Source: Pseudobdellovibrionaceae bacterium (GTDB taxonomy: Bacteria; Bdellovibrionota; Bdellovibrionia; Bdellovibrionales; Bdellovibrionaceae). Taken from it: DNA of 64,000 bases. Position 1 is the first letter of the stretch; each line of letters begins with the position of its first letter. Below are positions 63,659-64,000 of the stretch, piece after piece. The notes under the pieces were generated by a model, which saw only the letters and a list, made by a program, of their open reading frames with translations, was not told the origin of the DNA and did not search any database. The position numbers and the translations under genes are program-made. The DNA is taken from the NCBI GenBank assembly GCA_016719575.1, contig JADJYV010000004.1:53415-117414 (forward strand), written 5' to 3'.

Positions 63659-64000
63659 ATGTTCTTTCAAGTCAACCTAAGCCCGATCGTGGTTGCTATT
63701 TTACTAGGCATAATTGCACCAACGAAGCTTTTGCTAGCAAAGCCGCCGCAAGAGAAGAAAAGAAAGAAGAAGCAGGAGCTGCAGATTCGGGCCGCGAGGT
63801 CGGGCGTGACAGAGTCTCAAAAAAGAGCTCAATGAGGCGGCCGAGTTGGTAAAGACACATGTTCGCTTCGCTAAAAGGTAAAACCTAAAGAAGAAAATAT
63901 TAAAGGCTAGTTGAAGAAAAGCCGCGCACCGACGCCGCTAAAACTCAAAGAGATTATTCAAGAGATGGTTAAAGAACACCGCGAGATGGGCAAAATGATT
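63659..64000 (+). CDS. Possible membrane-anchored Lys-rich protein (runs off window)
   Basis: ATG 63659; MFFQVNLSPIVVAILLGII begins a membrane helix, then KPPQEKKRKKKQELQIRAA. A slip near 63828 would extend it with KELNEAAELVKTHVRFAKR. The last 60 bases encode a Lys/Glu helix in one frame. Weak. Confidence 0.35.

Noticed and set aside
1..64000. CRISPR array, insertion sequence, rRNA operon or plasmid or phage origin
   Set aside because: No regularly spaced repeats, transposase, rRNA or origin-like iterons were found by eye; the only mobile trace is the integrase remnant.

Overview
The window looks like chromosome from a Gram-negative predatory or free-living bacterium of the Bdellovibrionota (Bdellovibrio/Oligoflexia-like). 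This is an inference from gene content: a Tol/Exb envelope system, very many small lipoproteins and signal-peptide proteins, a SUF iron-sulfur operon led by an Rrf2 regulator, a PrkA-YeaH-SpoVR stress operon, a PhaR-type regulator, LpoB with its COG3014 partner, and an rpsU-yqeY-dnaG-rpoD macromolecular-synthesis operon. No rRNA or species marker is present to fix the genus.

Layout. 1-4.4 kb: the 3' part of a large coiled-coil protein, small secreted proteins, a CxxCH lipoprotein and a periplasmic cyclophilin. 4.7-8.9 kb (minus strand): tolQ-tolR-tonB/tolA-tolB, with a degenerate GDPD-like protein upstream. 9.1-14.9 kb: rrf2-sufB-sufC-sufD-sufS-nfu with overlapping genes. 14.8-17.3 kb (minus): a membrane-anchored protein and a HExxH lipoprotein protease. 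17.7-22.2 kb: small membrane protein, xseA-xseB-ispA-tlyA, and a patatin-like lipoprotein that has lost its nucleophile. 22.2-26.4 kb: aminopeptidase P, HAD phosphatase, GNAT-like protein, glpD. 26.5-33.5 kb: mreB followed closely by a sigma-region-4-like protein, an anti-sigma-like membrane protein, a histidine kinase, a membrane protein, lpoB and its partner, ending in a strong terminator. This reads as a cell-shape and cell-wall regulatory block. 33.6-37.6 kb: PhaR-type regulator, GspG-like protein, TPR lipoprotein, LolB-like lipoprotein. 37.7-43.5 kb: prkA-yeaH-spoVR-SUI1 and an OmpR-family regulator. 43.5-45.2 kb (minus): TerC and a TadA-NUDIX fusion. 45.4-49.9 kb: rpsU, yqeY, dnaG, rpoD.

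From about 49.6 kb the character changes. A 2.3-kb block (3' end of rpoD, glycine-zipper gene, tRNA-Met, integrase remnant, higB-like toxin) occurs twice in direct tandem. The two copies differ by scattered 1-base indels and one 18-base insertion. In the intact second copy, the tRNA 3' end is the left border of a tiny island (integrase remnant plus higB-higA). An 18-base direct repeat of the tRNA end recurs about 1.1 kb downstream, the expected signature of tRNA-targeted integration.

54.5-64 kb carries recognisable genes (phnA/yjdM, two secreted proteins, XRE regulator, EamA transporter, GcvH-like protein, gamma-glutamylcyclotransferase-like protein, trmL, secA, zinc-ribbon protein). Almost all are split by single-base frameshifts, often at homopolymers. 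secA is essential, so the breakage is more likely poor base calling or low-coverage assembly than gene decay. The tandem duplication should be viewed with the same suspicion.
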